Assembly: GCA_031002005.1 (NCBI GenBank)
Contig: JARYHS010009186.1
Span: forward strand, 255,965,199 to 256,029,198
From: Vandiemenella viatica
Taxonomy: Eukaryota > Arthropoda > Insecta > Orthoptera > Morabidae
DNA length: 64,000 nucleotides
Reading direction: 5' to 3'
Each line of letters opens with the position of its first letter. The first letter of the stretch is position 1. Under the pieces are notes generated by a model. It did no database searches. It was not told where the DNA came from and worked only from the letters and a program-made list of their open reading frames with translations. Below, one piece after another: positions 53,386-62,715 of the stretch. A program made the position numbers and the translations under genes.

Positions 53386-53725
53386 GGGATTGTGCATAAA
53401 CTACATGTCTAGGGGGGGGGGGAGGGGGTTGGATGGGAAGCTACATTAGGCTACGTGTGGGAGGGGGGGGGGTTTCGAGCGAGGCCACGTAGCATATTGT
53501 TCATATTATTTGTCACAGTTAAAATGAGACAGGACACACAACAGCATGTAAATATTTATTTCCACCATTTAATTATCCCCATATGTAATTTACGATTGTC
53601 TGCCAAGAGAAAATCTCACATCATTTTAGGGGGGGGGGGCGGAACAGATCTCACGAAGGCTCACCAGAGGGGAGGGGGGTACCCAGAATTCCGGAAAACA
53701 CCTCACGTAATTAATGGACGCCCCC
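53386..53725. mobile_element. MITE, G/C-run family, TSD TAA
   Basis: GGGATTGTGCATAAACTACA opens it and CACCTCACGTAATTAATGGA CGCCCCC closes it, with TAA at 53383-53385 and 53726-53728. The left half matches the subfamily at 32277, the right half the subfamily at 213 and 41808, so it is a hybrid. Confidence 0.8.
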
Positions 53726-53984
53726 TAACGTCGGTCGAAACTCTTTGAACGATTCCGGATGTTTCTAAAGCATCTATTTAAGCGCGCAGAGAGAGTTATC
53801 AATCCTTAGTTTGGGAACCTGGAGGAAAGAAATATATGGAGACGGCGCAAGGGACCTTCACCACGCATTGAAGTGACGCCGGGGGGAGAGGGGCGGTGAG
53901 GCGTGGCCGCCATATTACCTATCCATACAGACACGGGGAGTATGCACAAAACGTCAAGGGGACTCTAGGATAAATGTGACGCCG

Positions 53985-54385
53985 CAATCTGATGATGGAT
54001 TATTATGTAACTAGATCAGACGAATAAAAAGTGAAGAATAATTTTTTTTGATATCCTGCTTAGTTTTCGAGATATTCTGTCTCAAATTTGAGATGTTTTT
54101 GGTTGAAATTCAGAAGAAAAAATTGGTCAAAGTCAAATTTAATGATGGATTCTTATTTAAAAGGACGAGACAAATAAAAAATAAAGAATAAAAGTTTCGA
54201 TATCTTGCCTAGTTCTCGAGATATACTGTTTCAAAAGTTGAGTTGAAATGCAGAAGAAAAATTTCACAAAAAGTCAAATTTGATAATGGATTCTTATGTA
54301 ACACGACGAAAAAAATCTAAAATAAAGAATAAAATTTTTCGATATCTTGCTTAATTTTCAGGATATACTGTCTCCAAATAGTATT
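53985..54385. repeat. Three diverged tandem units of about 140 bp
   Basis: Units starting near 53990, 54140 and 54284 share TGATGATGGATTCTTATGTA, AAAATAAAGAATAAAA and TTCGATATCTTGCTTAGTTT TCGAGATATACTGTCTCAAA, then a TTGAAATGCAGAAGAAAAA segment. Confidence 0.75.
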
Positions 54386-54625
54386 TTTTTTTTTTTTTTT
54401 TTTTTTGGCATTCGGCCGTGTTAGCCATTCAGCCAGCTCAATGTGTTTGTTTCTCTTACAATGTACAGATTTCTTATGAGTATGATTATTTTCTCTAATG
54501 TGTAAGGACGACACAAGACGAACACAACACTTAATTAAAACCACCCATGCCCTAGGCCGGACTCGAACCGGCGACCCCTGCAACGAGAAGCAAGCACGCT
54601 ACCCATACGCTGCCGGGGTCGGCGT
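54384..54625 (-). mobile_element. SINE-2, full-length with tRNA-like head and poly(A)
   Basis: Read minus from 54625: GCGTATGGGTAGCGTGCTTG (A-box region), GGTCGCCGGTTCGAGTCCGG (B box GGTTCGAGTCC). A unique body then follows (TGTTGTGTTCGTCTTGTGTC GTCC; ACATTGAGCTGGCTGAATGG) and about 22 A at 54406-54384. A second, truncated copy lies at 37978-38150. Confidence 0.8.
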
Positions 54626-54626
54626 T

Positions 54627-54770
54627 GTCTTCTTCTTCTTCTTCTTCTTCTTCTTCTTCTTCTTCTTCTTCTTCTTCTTCTTCTTCTTCTTCTTCTCTCT
54701 TTTTCTTCTTCTTCTTCTTCTTCTTCTTTCTTCTTCTTCTTCTTCTTCTTCTTCTTCTTCTTCTTCTTCC
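54627..54770. repeat. (TTC)n microsatellite
   Basis: About 48 TTC units with a few interruptions near 54695-54730. On the minus strand it is (GAA)n, the 3' tail of the adjacent RTE-like LINE fragment. Confidence 0.95.
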
Positions 54771-55157
54771 TCCAGTTTCCCGGGTGCAGTGTAAGAGCGC
54801 TCTCCACTTTTGCCTGTCCAAGTATGTTTCCTCTTCCTGGATTTTGGACCATTGTACACCTTTATCCTGTAGGTCCAATTTCACAAGATCAGTCCATCTC
54901 CTTCTGGGCCGGCCTCTTGGTCTTTTACCCTCCAATTCTTTTTCCAGCCATATCCTCGATGATCTTGTAGGGTCCATCCGCTTGACGTGTCCTAGCCATC
55001 GCAATCTTGCATTGGCAGTTTTTTCTTGGAGGGTTTCACTGACTGGGATCTGTTTGCGGATCACTTCATTCCTGATCTTGTCTCTTCTGGTTTTTTGGAC
55101 CATTGATCTCGGGAACTTCATCTCGGCCGCCTGGAGTCTGTTTTCATCTCTGAATAG
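54771..55157 (-). mobile_element. RTE-like LINE ORF2 C-terminus
   Basis: The frame reads DENRLQAAEMKFPRSMVQKT, RRDKIRNEVIRKQIPVSETL, ARLRWLGHVKRMDPTRSSRI, GKRPRGRPRRRWTDLVKLDL and YLDRQKWRALLHCTRETG, then enters the GAA tail. This is the classic RLRW.GH..RM..R.P....G.R..GRP..RW tail. It is open but 5'-truncated at 55157, where the long TIR begins. Confidence 0.88.
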
Positions 55158-55282
55158 CAATTGTATGGATACGTAATATGGCCGCCGCCGCGCATGCGCA
55201 GTATCAGCCGAGAGTTTAGAGGCGGCGTCACAGAATAAGCGGTATTTCCTCTCCATATATTTCTTTCCTCCTTGTTTGGGAA

Positions 55283-56330
55283 GTGTGTGCTCAAACTTAA
55301 TCGCTGAACCATTTGTTTACGTTTGTACTTAATATCTTTGGATGGAAAAGACGTCTTGAAAGAAAAATAAACAACGTGGTAAGTGGTTCTTCGAATTATT
55401 ATTTCATACAACCAAATATCTATCGGTGATCATGATCTTGGAGTAACTATTAATTTCATACTTCAGGGAGTGAGGAAATTTTTCATTTGTAAATAAGAGT
55501 GCCACTTTATTACGATGCACTGCACAATTTATCTCAACTATTGAAACAAATTTAAAGTAAAAATGCAAATAATCAATGATTGGGACAGAAGAAAGTTATC
55601 AGCGGACCCATGCTGCGTTTGAATTAATAATCATAAAATAATGACGTCATTCCACTGTGGCAGCCGTTTTTTACTAAGTCTAATTTTGGAGTGAAAACTA
55701 AAACCTTGGCTGCAGTTAACTACCTGAGTACACTCTGGGCTGTATTAAAATCCGTCCTTGGCGTAACTGTTATAGACATAATAAAACTCGCATGTTCGCT
55801 TATAACCATATTATGGTTTCGCAGAGGTAAGAACGGACGTCAGGTGGAATATTGTTGCTGCGGAGGTGTCGAGCAGGTGTGACTTTAGTGTATCCATACA
55901 ATTACCGACGCGCGACGTAATCAAAAATTTAATCAACACCGGGGAACTGAACTGGTATCGTCTGTTGTTATTCCGTTACTGTATTGCGCACGGTAAAGCG
56001 GAAAATGTTGAAAGTATTTTTAACGCGCAACAGAGCTGGAGATTTTAGTGGGAGACCATGTTCGCGTCATGGATGTCGTATCGGATTGTTCCGACTGGAA
56101 ACACGTTTGCTGTGTGGCGACCCCTTGCAGTCTGTGCCGCTACAGGTTCACTGGGGTCAAGGTTTATTGTTTTGCCGCGGCATAGGCAGACCCGCGTACA
56201 ACTGATCGCGGGAACAATGCCTCGAAGCGTCTTGTGAATGCTTTGTCAGAAGTGGCGTTCAGCTCAAGTCTGCGTAGGCTGATTACCGCTAACATCTGTT
56301 CAGACTCACTCGGTGTGTACGCAACTTCGT
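55283..56330. other. Unassigned stretch
   Basis: No recognised family or gene. Confidence 0.4.
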
Positions 56331-56334
56331 CGCG

Positions 56335-56545
56335 TGGTGGGTGAGAGTAATGGATTCGGGAGGGCGCGGGTTCGAATCCCCGTCTGGTCGTACAGATTTT
56401 TACTCCCCCAAATCACTCCAGGCGAATGTCGGGATGGTTCCTTCTAAGGCCATGGCCGAATCCTTTCACATTTGTTGCACAAATCCTGTCCCCTATTACT
56501 TCCTCGTCGACGAGGCGAAAAGCCAGAATTAAAAAAAAAAAACGA
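56335..56545 (+). mobile_element. SINE-1
   Basis: The head is shortened (GTGGTGGGTGAGAGTAATGG), but the B box GGTTCGAATCCCCGTCTGGT, the body and the tail TCCTCGTCGACGAGGCGAAA AGCC are present. Confidence 0.85.
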
Positions 56546-57163
56546 ACTAAGTTCTCTTTAACAAACACCAATAAATCTGTATAGCACATTTTGTTATTGT
56601 TCTGATATCTAAGACTCATAATATGTAGCTAAATTTACTTTACTTAATTTTCAGTAGCAAAGAGATTTTCGTTTTCTATGTTATCTCGGTGGTAGATAAA
56701 TATAATAATCTAAATATTGCAGTCCGTTTTGTTTTTGGAAAATAAATTTTCTGATTAAATTAGATGAACAGTTTAATAATACTGACTGAAATTGCGAAGA
56801 CTCTCAAAATAGCTCCAAATGACAAATTAAAAATGAACACTAAATTCAATTAATTTTTTAAAATATTTCTTTTAATATATACAACTCTGATGTCCAGGAA
56901 GTTAACCCGGACCACTTCTTTCAGAACGTTTATAAAATTGCTCCAAATGATAACAAAAAAAAAACACTACACTTCCTATCATTATGCAGTAGCTGCGGAG
57001 AGGCCAAGTGTTTTTAATCTCTTAAACACATTAACAAGATGGCGTTAACGTTAATGACGCAGCGCTCTAAGCTCCCGTGTAGAGTAGCAGTTTTGGATGG
57101 TAATCTGCCCATCTGTTCAGTGACGTCATACTTGGATAACGTGTAGTCTATAGTGGGAGCTTA
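56546..57163. other. Unassigned AT-rich stretch
   Basis: No recognised family. Confidence 0.4.
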
Positions 57164-57165
57164 TA

Positions 57166-58593
57166 CACAGACGGAAAAAAAAATCCCAACACCAAGAAAA
57201 AATTATTGTAGAGTAATGAAATTTGGACAATGCATTTGTCAAGTTAACATGTTTAATTGATTAAATTTTCAAGATCACAGGTTAATTTAAGCTCAAGAAA
57301 ATGCATTTCAAATGTGAAATACTGTTAAATTAATAGCCGGTGTAACCTCCAGAATTTTGAATGCAAGCCTGCAAACGTGAATGCATTGTGTCATACAGGT
57401 TTCGAATGTCACTTTGTGGTATGGAGTTCCATGCTTGTTGTACTTGTGCTGTCAATACTGGGACGGTCAGTGCTGGCTGTGGATGATGCTGGAGTTGTCG
57501 TCCAATGATATCCCATACGTGTTCAATTGGAGACAGATCTGGTGATCTCGCAGGCCAAGGTAACATGTCGACACTCTGTAGAGCACGTTGCGAGACAACA
57601 GCGGTATGAGGGCGAGCGTTATCCTGTTGAAAAACTCCCCCTTGAATGCTGTTCATGAATGGCAGCACTACAGGTTGAATTACCAGACTGACGTACAAAT
57701 TTGCAGTCAGTGTGTTTGGTATAACCACAAGAGTGCTCCTGCTGTCATAGGAAATTGCTCCCCAGACCATGACTCCAGGTGTAGGTCCAGGGTGTCTAGG
57801 CCGCAGACAGTTTGGTTGCAGGCGTTCCCCTGGCCTCCTTCTGACCAACACTCGGCCATCACTGGCACCAAGGCAGAACCTGCTTTCATCAGAAAACACA
57901 ACAGATCTCCACTCCGTCCTCCAATGAGCTCTGGCTTGACACCACTGGAGTCGCAAACGGCGATGGCTTGTAGTCAGTGGAATGCACGCTACAGGGCGCC
58001 TGGCTCGGAGCTGTCCTTGAAGTAACCGATTTCTAACAGTTCGTTGTGTCACTGTGGTACCAACTGCAGCTCGAATTTCTGCCGCAGACGCAGTACGATG
58101 CGCCACAGCTGTACGCCGAATACGGCGGTCTTCCCTCTCAGTAGTGCCACGTGGCCTCCCGGAACCCGGTCTTCTTGAGGCAGTACCATCCCTTGACCAC
58201 TGCACCCAACAATCATGCACAGTGGATACATTCCGGCCAAGTCTTTCTGCAATATCGCGAAAAGAAAATCCACCTTCTCGTAGCCCTATTACACGACCTC
58301 GTTCAAACTCGGTGAGCTGTTGATAATGGCTTCTTCGTCTTCTTAAAGGCATTCTTGGCTAACATCAACTCACTATGTCAAATCTCAGCGGTAAATAACG
58401 TTCACAAACTTTACAGCGCGTATTTAAAGCAAACCTGATTTGCAAGCTCTGAGTAGCGCTACTAGCGCCACACTTATGCGCGAAGCGCGAAATTTGAATC
58501 GATGTCATCTTTCAGATGTATAAACACGCCTACCAAATTTCGTTTATCTAACACAAGTCTTTCTTGGTGTTGGGATTTTTTTTTCCGTCTGTG
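57166..58593 (-). mobile_element. Intact Tc1-like transposon, TSD TA
   Basis: CACAGACGGAAAAAAAAATC CCAACACCAAGAAA at 57166 and its inverse ending at 58593 are near-perfect 34-bp terminal repeats. TA lies at 57164-57165 and 58594-58595. The 1428-bp element holds one uninterrupted transposase frame on the minus strand. Low terminal divergence and an open frame suggest recent activity. Confidence 0.95.
57330..58352 (-). CDS. Tc1-like transposase, full length
   Basis: This is a cut-and-paste transposase acting on its own terminal repeats at TA sites. Its 340 codons match the usual 330-350. Residues 12-50 and about 75-112 form two helix-turn-helix units (LTEFERGRVIGLREGGFSFR; AAEIRAAVGTTVTQRTVRNR) joined by a GRPRG AT-hook-like linker (65-69). 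Catalytic residues are D155 (VVFSDESRF), D244 (FQQDNARPHTA) and E277 (SPDLSPIEHVWD). D244 and E277 are separated by 32 residues, two fewer than the usual DD34E. The start at 58352 is the first methionine after the 5' TIR and gives MPLRRRRSHY, typical of the family. The protein ends IQNSGGYTGY. No stop or frameshift is present. Confidence 0.93.
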   Translation of the reverse strand: MPLRRRRSHYQQLTEFERGRVIGLREGGFSFRDIAERLGRNVSTVHDCWVQWSRDGTASRRPGSGRPRGTTEREDRRIRRTAVAHRTASAAEIRAAVGTTVTQRTVRNRLLQGQLRARRPVACIPLTTSHRRLRLQWCQARAHWRTEWRSVVFSDESRFCLGASDGRVLVRRRPGERLQPNCLRPRHPGPTPGVMVWGAISYDSRSTLVVIPNTLTANLYVSLVIQPVVLPFMNSIQGGVFQQDNARPHTAVVSQRALQSVDMLPWPARSPDLSPIEHVWDIIGRQLQHHPQPALTVPVLTAQVQQAWNSIPQSDIRNLYDTMHSRLQACIQNSGGYTGY

Positions 58594-58599
58594 TAGTAG

Positions 58600-58834
58600 A
58601 TGAAGGGAACGATCGAACTGAACTAGGTCGGCACACCGCAGGTCAGTGATCTCATTGGCTGGACGCTTTCCTCGTCTGTTGACTTTCGCGAGACTAGTAG
58701 AGATAAGTAGTGTTCATTATATTCTTTCATCTCCAATCGGCCGTCATTTAGATTGTTGAGATGCGTTGGCGAATAACGGCGGAATGTAAACTGGGAGGCG
58801 GGCTGCTGGAGCGTCTCTAGGACCCTTAACCGAC
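58600..58834. other. Unassigned stretch
   Basis: Nothing recognised. Confidence 0.35.
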
Positions 58835-58985
58835 TAGCCTAAAAGGGAGGGAAGGGGGATGGGAGTCGGCCTTGACCTTGTAGAGAACCATCCCAGCATT
58901 CGCCTAGAGTGACTAAGGGTAAACCACGGAAAAAACCCCAGTCAGGATGGCCGGACGGGATTTGACCCCTGCCCTACCGAATTGT
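58835..58985 (-). mobile_element. SINE-1, diverged
   Basis: The minus strand reads GGTCAAATCCCGTCCGGCCA TCC, GGTTTTTTCCGTGGTTTACC, GGCGAATGCTGGGATGGTTC TC and GGCCGACTCCCATCCCCCTT CCC. Confidence 0.75.
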
Positions 58986-60160
58986 AGATAGGAGGACAAA
59001 TATTGCCCTCCTCCTATCTCGTATTCACCTGATCTCTTATTTATACCGAATGTATCACCAAAGTGCCTGCGAGAGAAAGGACCCAGTAGGTGGCATTTAA
59101 TGTTTTCCGTGTAATCACCATTACTGCCTATTAATCCAATAACGGAGCCACTAGTTGAAGAATCTGTTTTGTCTTCCAGATCCTGCCTGATGAACAGGCT
59201 CGCGCTTAGCAGGTCCTAGTGTTTCGTGCCTACGTAGTGAGAGAACTCCAACATTTACATTGAGGAGGGGAAAAGATGGGCACCTCATCAGCACTAGATG
59301 CTGGTGCACCCACCGTCTTCTAAGAAGTCATTATATAACCGTTCATTAAAATTTTCGGAGAATAAGTTGTATTATTTTTTTAGTTATCTTTAGAATGATT
59401 GAATTGACTATTTTCCTTTGCCAAAGAACCCTAAAATATTGTGATAGCACCAAAAGTATCTGCACAAAAACAAAAGTGCTTATTATTTGGGAGATTTCTG
59501 GTCGTATTTTGGAGTCATGGAATCGAGCGAAGTTTTAGATAGTTGTCAACACAGTGATTTTTTCAAACTCTGAGGAGCTTATGTGTTTCTTACAGGCTTC
59601 ATATGTTGGTATCTGGATGTTCCGTTCCACAGTAAAGTCCAGCTGACTGCTAACATGTCCGCACATTCTTAATAACATTTCTTTCATAACACCCTCACGG
59701 TAGTGACATCAAAAATCATTCTGCATTTTTCTATTTACCGATTTCAGCGTTGTCTTGGATCGATACGATCCTTTCTGGTTCCAAACGCCGTAGTTTTATG
59801 TTGCTTTAACTTGAGCAGCAGGCCGTTGAGTTTTGAGCCTCCCGCTGGGGACTCGGTGAGCTCACAGTGGCGCAGACCGAAGTTTAGACGCGGGACTGCG
59901 AGATCGTAACCGTGCACTCACAAATTAAAACATTAGACAGCATGTAAATGTGAAATTCCAACATTCGTGGATGTGGATAATTTTGAAAAATATCTTTATA
60001 GTGCTCAATCTGTTTGGCCGCACGCACGTTGGACATAAAAGAGTGAACATTGCTGGCATACATTCAGTTGATACCATAGCGCCAAAGTCCGAAGACTAGG
60101 CAGATTTTTGTTGTGACAGAGTACTTGATGCCCGGCCGGCTTGTGGTGACGTCATGTCGC
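58986..60160. other. Unassigned stretch left of the exon-like array
   Basis: No gene is recognised. The sequence just before the array (60040-60165) could include a promoter or 5' UTR if the array is genic, but I see no clear TATA or initiator. Confidence 0.35.
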
Positions 60161-60168
60161 CATGAGGC

Positions 60169-60239
60169 ATGTCCGGGGAGCTGAGCGCCGACCAGCTGCA
60201 GCAGCTCTACCTGTGCAGTCTCCTGCTCGGCAGGAAGCG
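60169..60239 (+). other. Exon-like module, copy 1
   Basis: ATG at 60169 opens a frame MSGELSADQLQQLYLCSLLL GRK plus two bases (CG), followed by GTGAGTATTC, a good splice donor. I do not recognise the peptide. It could be a first coding exon of a host gene. Equally, the array may be non-genic satellite with a chance frame. Confidence 0.4.
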
Positions 60240-60305
60240 GTGAGTATTCGTAGTAGTCCTGTCAGGGTCGCCATGAGGCATGTCCTGTCAGAGTCGCCTT
60301 GAGGC

Positions 60306-60376
60306 ATGTCCGGGGAGCTGAGCGCCGACCAGCTGCAGCAGCTCTACCTGTGCAGTCTCCTGCTCGGCAGGAAGTG
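60306..60376 (+). other. Exon-like module, copy 2
   Basis: Identical to copy 1 except CG to TG in the last two bases. The GTGAGT donor is kept. Confidence 0.4.
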
Positions 60377-60548
60377 GTGAGTATTCGTAGTAGTCCTGTC
60401 AGGGCCACCATGAGGCATGTCCTGTCAGCGTCGCCTTGAGGCATGTCCTGTCAGGGTCGCCTTGAGGCATGTCCTGTCGGGGTCGCGCCTTGAGGCATGT
60501 CCTGTCAGGGTCGCCTTGAGGCATGTCCTGTCAGGGTCGCCTTGAAGC

Positions 60549-60619
60549 ATGTCCGGGGAGCTGAGCGCCGACCAGCTGCAGCAGCTCTACCTGTGCAGTC
60601 TCCTGCTCGGTAGGAAGCG
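60549..60619 (+). other. Exon-like module, copy 3
   Basis: Differs from copy 1 by one synonymous change (GGC to GGT, Gly21). The ATG and donor are kept. Confidence 0.4.
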
Positions 60620-60711
60620 GTGAGTATTCGTAGTAGTCCTGTCAGGGTCGCCATGAGGCATGTCCTGTCAGGGTCGCCTAGCGGCATGTCCTGTCAGGTT
60701 CGCCGTGAGGC

Positions 60712-60782
60712 ATATCCGGGGAGCTGAGCGCCTACCAGCTGCAGCAGCTCTACCTGTGCAGTCACCTGCTCGGCACGAAGCG
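60712..60782 (+). other. Exon-like module, copy 4, decayed
   Basis: ATG is ATA, and three further changes are amino-acid altering (D8 to Y, L18 to H, R22 to T). The donor GTGAGT remains. Confidence 0.4.
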
Positions 60783-60898
60783 GTGAGTAGTCCTTTCACG
60801 GTCGCCATGAGCGAGCTCAATTATTTTGCTGTAGGAACGGAGAATTTCCCGGCGTATAACTGCAGTGAAGTCTTCACTGGTGTACAGCCGGATTCTGT

Positions 60899-60945
60899 TG
60901 TGAAAATACGATATTTCGACGACGAGCTCCGTCGTCTTCATCAGG
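60899..60945 (-). ncRNA. Hammerhead ribozyme, conserved core
   Basis: Read minus: CTGATGA (60945-60939), stem II GACGACG/CGTCGTC with loop GAGCT, GAAA (60918-60915), then a minimal stem III ATA-TCG-TAT followed by U. All invariant core bases are present. Stem I is weak from primary sequence, so efficiency is uncertain. Minimal stem III is the hallmark of PLE hammerheads. Confidence 0.7.
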
Positions 60946-60984
60946 TGCGAAAACATCAGTAGGCCTACTGGTCGGCCGGCCGAC

Positions 60985-61022
60985 AGATACTGAGACAGAT
61001 AAGGTGCCGCACTTCCTTATAT
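60985..61022 (-). promoter_or_regulatory. TATA box and initiator upstream of the hammerhead
   Basis: On the minus strand ATATAAG (61022-61016) precedes TCAGTAT (60993-60987). The T of TATAAG to the A of TCA is 30 bases, the standard arthropod TATA-to-Inr distance. Transcription would start about 46 bases before the ribozyme core. Confidence 0.5.
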
Positions 61023-61199
61023 GCCCTATGGCTGTGTTCGCGGCCCGCGTCTGGCGGCTGGCTGCCAGTGGGCGTGGCTGTAAAGCACAGCTTGGACTCA
61101 GAGTGCGCAACCACATATTCGCCTGGGATCTCCAAGCAGAGCTTCAAGAAATTGCACCGCCCCCTGTACAACCCATAGTTCTCTCACCACGCCAGACCA

Positions 61200-61935
61200 G
61201 TCATTGAAGATAGGAAGGACTGGTCAAGATTCATTCCTTTCCCGAATGCCTACTCTGAAGACTTCAACGAGGAGGAGTATCTAGAGAACATCTATCGAAA
61301 CCTGTTTCCCATCCAAGAGAGAGAAGAATCGAACTTCACATAGAACATTGAGGTGACGTCACCTACACCGACGACGCCTATTACTCCGGAACCATCGCTG
61401 AGCCCCGTCCCAGATTCAGCACTATAGACTCCAGACCCGACTCACGCGCGGAACACTACTGAAGCAACCGTTGCTACCATAGAATTGGGGCCGGTGCCAC
61501 TAGTTGTGCCATGCTACGATGGAAACTTGAACCTACTGTTCACCCATTTATAGCTCTGTTCTGAACTACCCCTGTACTGCTGGCCTGATTCAGAGGGAAT
61601 CAGAATCTCGTCCTCGTGTCCTTCGTATTATGCTTCAATCATAGACAAACTCCAGGAAGGAAGGATCACCTACAAATGCATACCTTCAATCACAGACAAA
61701 CCAAAATTGTCACTTCAGAACAAGACATCATTGCCCAAGATCTTGCAATGTTTCAGATGCCAAAAGATCGGACATTACGCTCACGAATGCAAACAAAAGG
61801 AACGGTGTGTCCGTTGCGATGAAGGACATAAGGCGGCCGATTGCACTCGTCCAAGAAAAGATTGAAGTCGGCTGCAATTGCAATGGACCCCACGCAGCCT
61901 CTTATAAAGGTTATCCAGCGTTAAAACCCACCAAG
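61200..61935 (+). pseudogene. Non-LTR retrotransposon ORF1 (gag-like) with CCHC knuckles
   Basis: Frames show HARPVIEDRKDWSRFIPFPN, YSEDFNEEEYLENIYRNLFP, a Pro/Thr-rich linker, then CFRCQKIGHYAHEC (61749-61790) and CVRCDEGHKAADC (61806-61844). After a frameshift near 61860 comes CNCNGPHAASYKGYPALK. Three zinc knuckles in this spacing (last one C-N-C-..GPH..SY.GCP) are the Jockey/I-type ORF1 signature; these bind RNA in the RNP. At least three stops or shifts make it a pseudogene. No ORF2 follows. Confidence 0.78.
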
Positions 61936-61939
61936 AACG

Positions 61940-62640
61940 GGATATAACAAATTTCAAATAAAATTCAGGCTCTAAAGAAAGGGACTTTGATATAAAATAA
62001 TTAAAATAAACAAATAATAATAGTTTTTGCAACGAAAAGACGAAATTTAAATATTACACAATAGAACGTTTCTGAGTGATATTTTGAAACTGGCTTATTA
62101 AAGAAAGAGCATAAAATTTCAGAAGCAGAAAAATGAAGACCCATTTAAACACATGAATAAATAGGAAAGATATTATTTTTTGTAATAGAATAGTCACAAC
62201 TGTAATGCGACGCAAAAACACATTTGATAGCATACCGTCCAAAGGAAAATACAGATCTAAATAGAAGACTATCTCCAATGAAACAGAAAATTGAAAGAAA
62301 TCGTTTATGATAAATAACTGTATGAGAGATTAAATACATTTGGAATAGAACGAAGATAAAAAAAAATTACAACCTCAACTAAGTGATAGAGTATTTCTGG
62401 TGTCAAACATTTTCTTCAAGCTCACTCAAATGGGAACATGCATGAGTGAATGCTGTATTTCGTTTTTACGTTTGTTCGAAGAATATTCTGTAATCTTCAA
62501 TTTTGGTTCGATTTGTGATAAACATTTACTTTAGAGATTGTTTTAATTTTCTTTTACCAGCACTAACTTCAAAGATGCAAAATAAATTTAGTGACAGTCG
62601 CTTTCTGATGTAAAGTTTTCTAGCAATCGACTATCTTATA
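61940..62640. other. Unassigned AT-rich stretch
   Basis: No recognised family. Confidence 0.4.
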
Positions 62641-62715
62641 TATACTCGTAGGTTTTCCCGGCGAATCTATTGCTTAAGGATCTCTCAGGCATGCTGTCAG
62701 ATCAATTGATCGTAC

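Larger units (their letters stand above)
53818..55273. mobile_element. Long-TIR element with 9-bp direct flanking repeat (MULE-like?)
   Basis: GGAGGAAAGAAATATATGGA (53821 on) and its inverse TCCATATATTTCTTTCCTCC (ending 55272) begin diverged inverted repeats of about 110 bp. These include GGCCGCCATATTAC.TATCCATAC and a CGCCG..GGCG block. GTTTGGGAA lies at 53809-53817 and 55274-55282. Long TIRs plus a 9-bp duplication suggest a Mutator-like element. The interior holds only a tandem repeat, SINE-2, a GAA array and a LINE fragment. Confidence 0.6.
60165..60800 (+). repeat. Tandem array: exon-like module plus 26-bp minisatellite
   Basis: Four copies of a 71-base module alternate with variable numbers of CATGTCCTGTCAGGGTCGCC TTGAGG. 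Modules start at 60169, 60306, 60549 and 60712. Each ends at a GTGAGT donor-like site and is followed by ATTCGTAGTAGTCCTGTCAG in the first three. Confidence 0.88.
60830..61210 (-). mobile_element. Penelope-like element pseudo-LTR fragment
   Basis: On the minus strand the order is: upstream sequence with GCCACGCCCACTGGCAGCCA, TATA-like box, initiator, hammerhead, then CAGAATCCGGCTGTACACCA GTGAAGACTTCACTGCAGTT ATACGCCGGGAAATT. The CGCCGGGAAAA.. piece recurs at 62652-62663, next to the ribozyme palindrome. Known PLE pseudo-LTRs have the same content. The body ORF (RT plus GIY-YIG) is not visible here. Confidence 0.6.

Noticed and set aside
54540..54625. tRNA gene on the minus strand
   Set aside because: The tRNA-like head continues into the SINE-2 body also found at 37978 and ends in poly(A).
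54498..55256. Poly-Ser, poly-Phe, poly-Lys and poly-Glu ORFs
   Set aside because: They read through the (TTC)n microsatellite; only the RTE-like C-terminus on the minus strand is meaningful.
57588..58025. 145-codon plus-strand ORF
   Set aside because: It is a shadow of the Tc1 transposase on the opposite strand.
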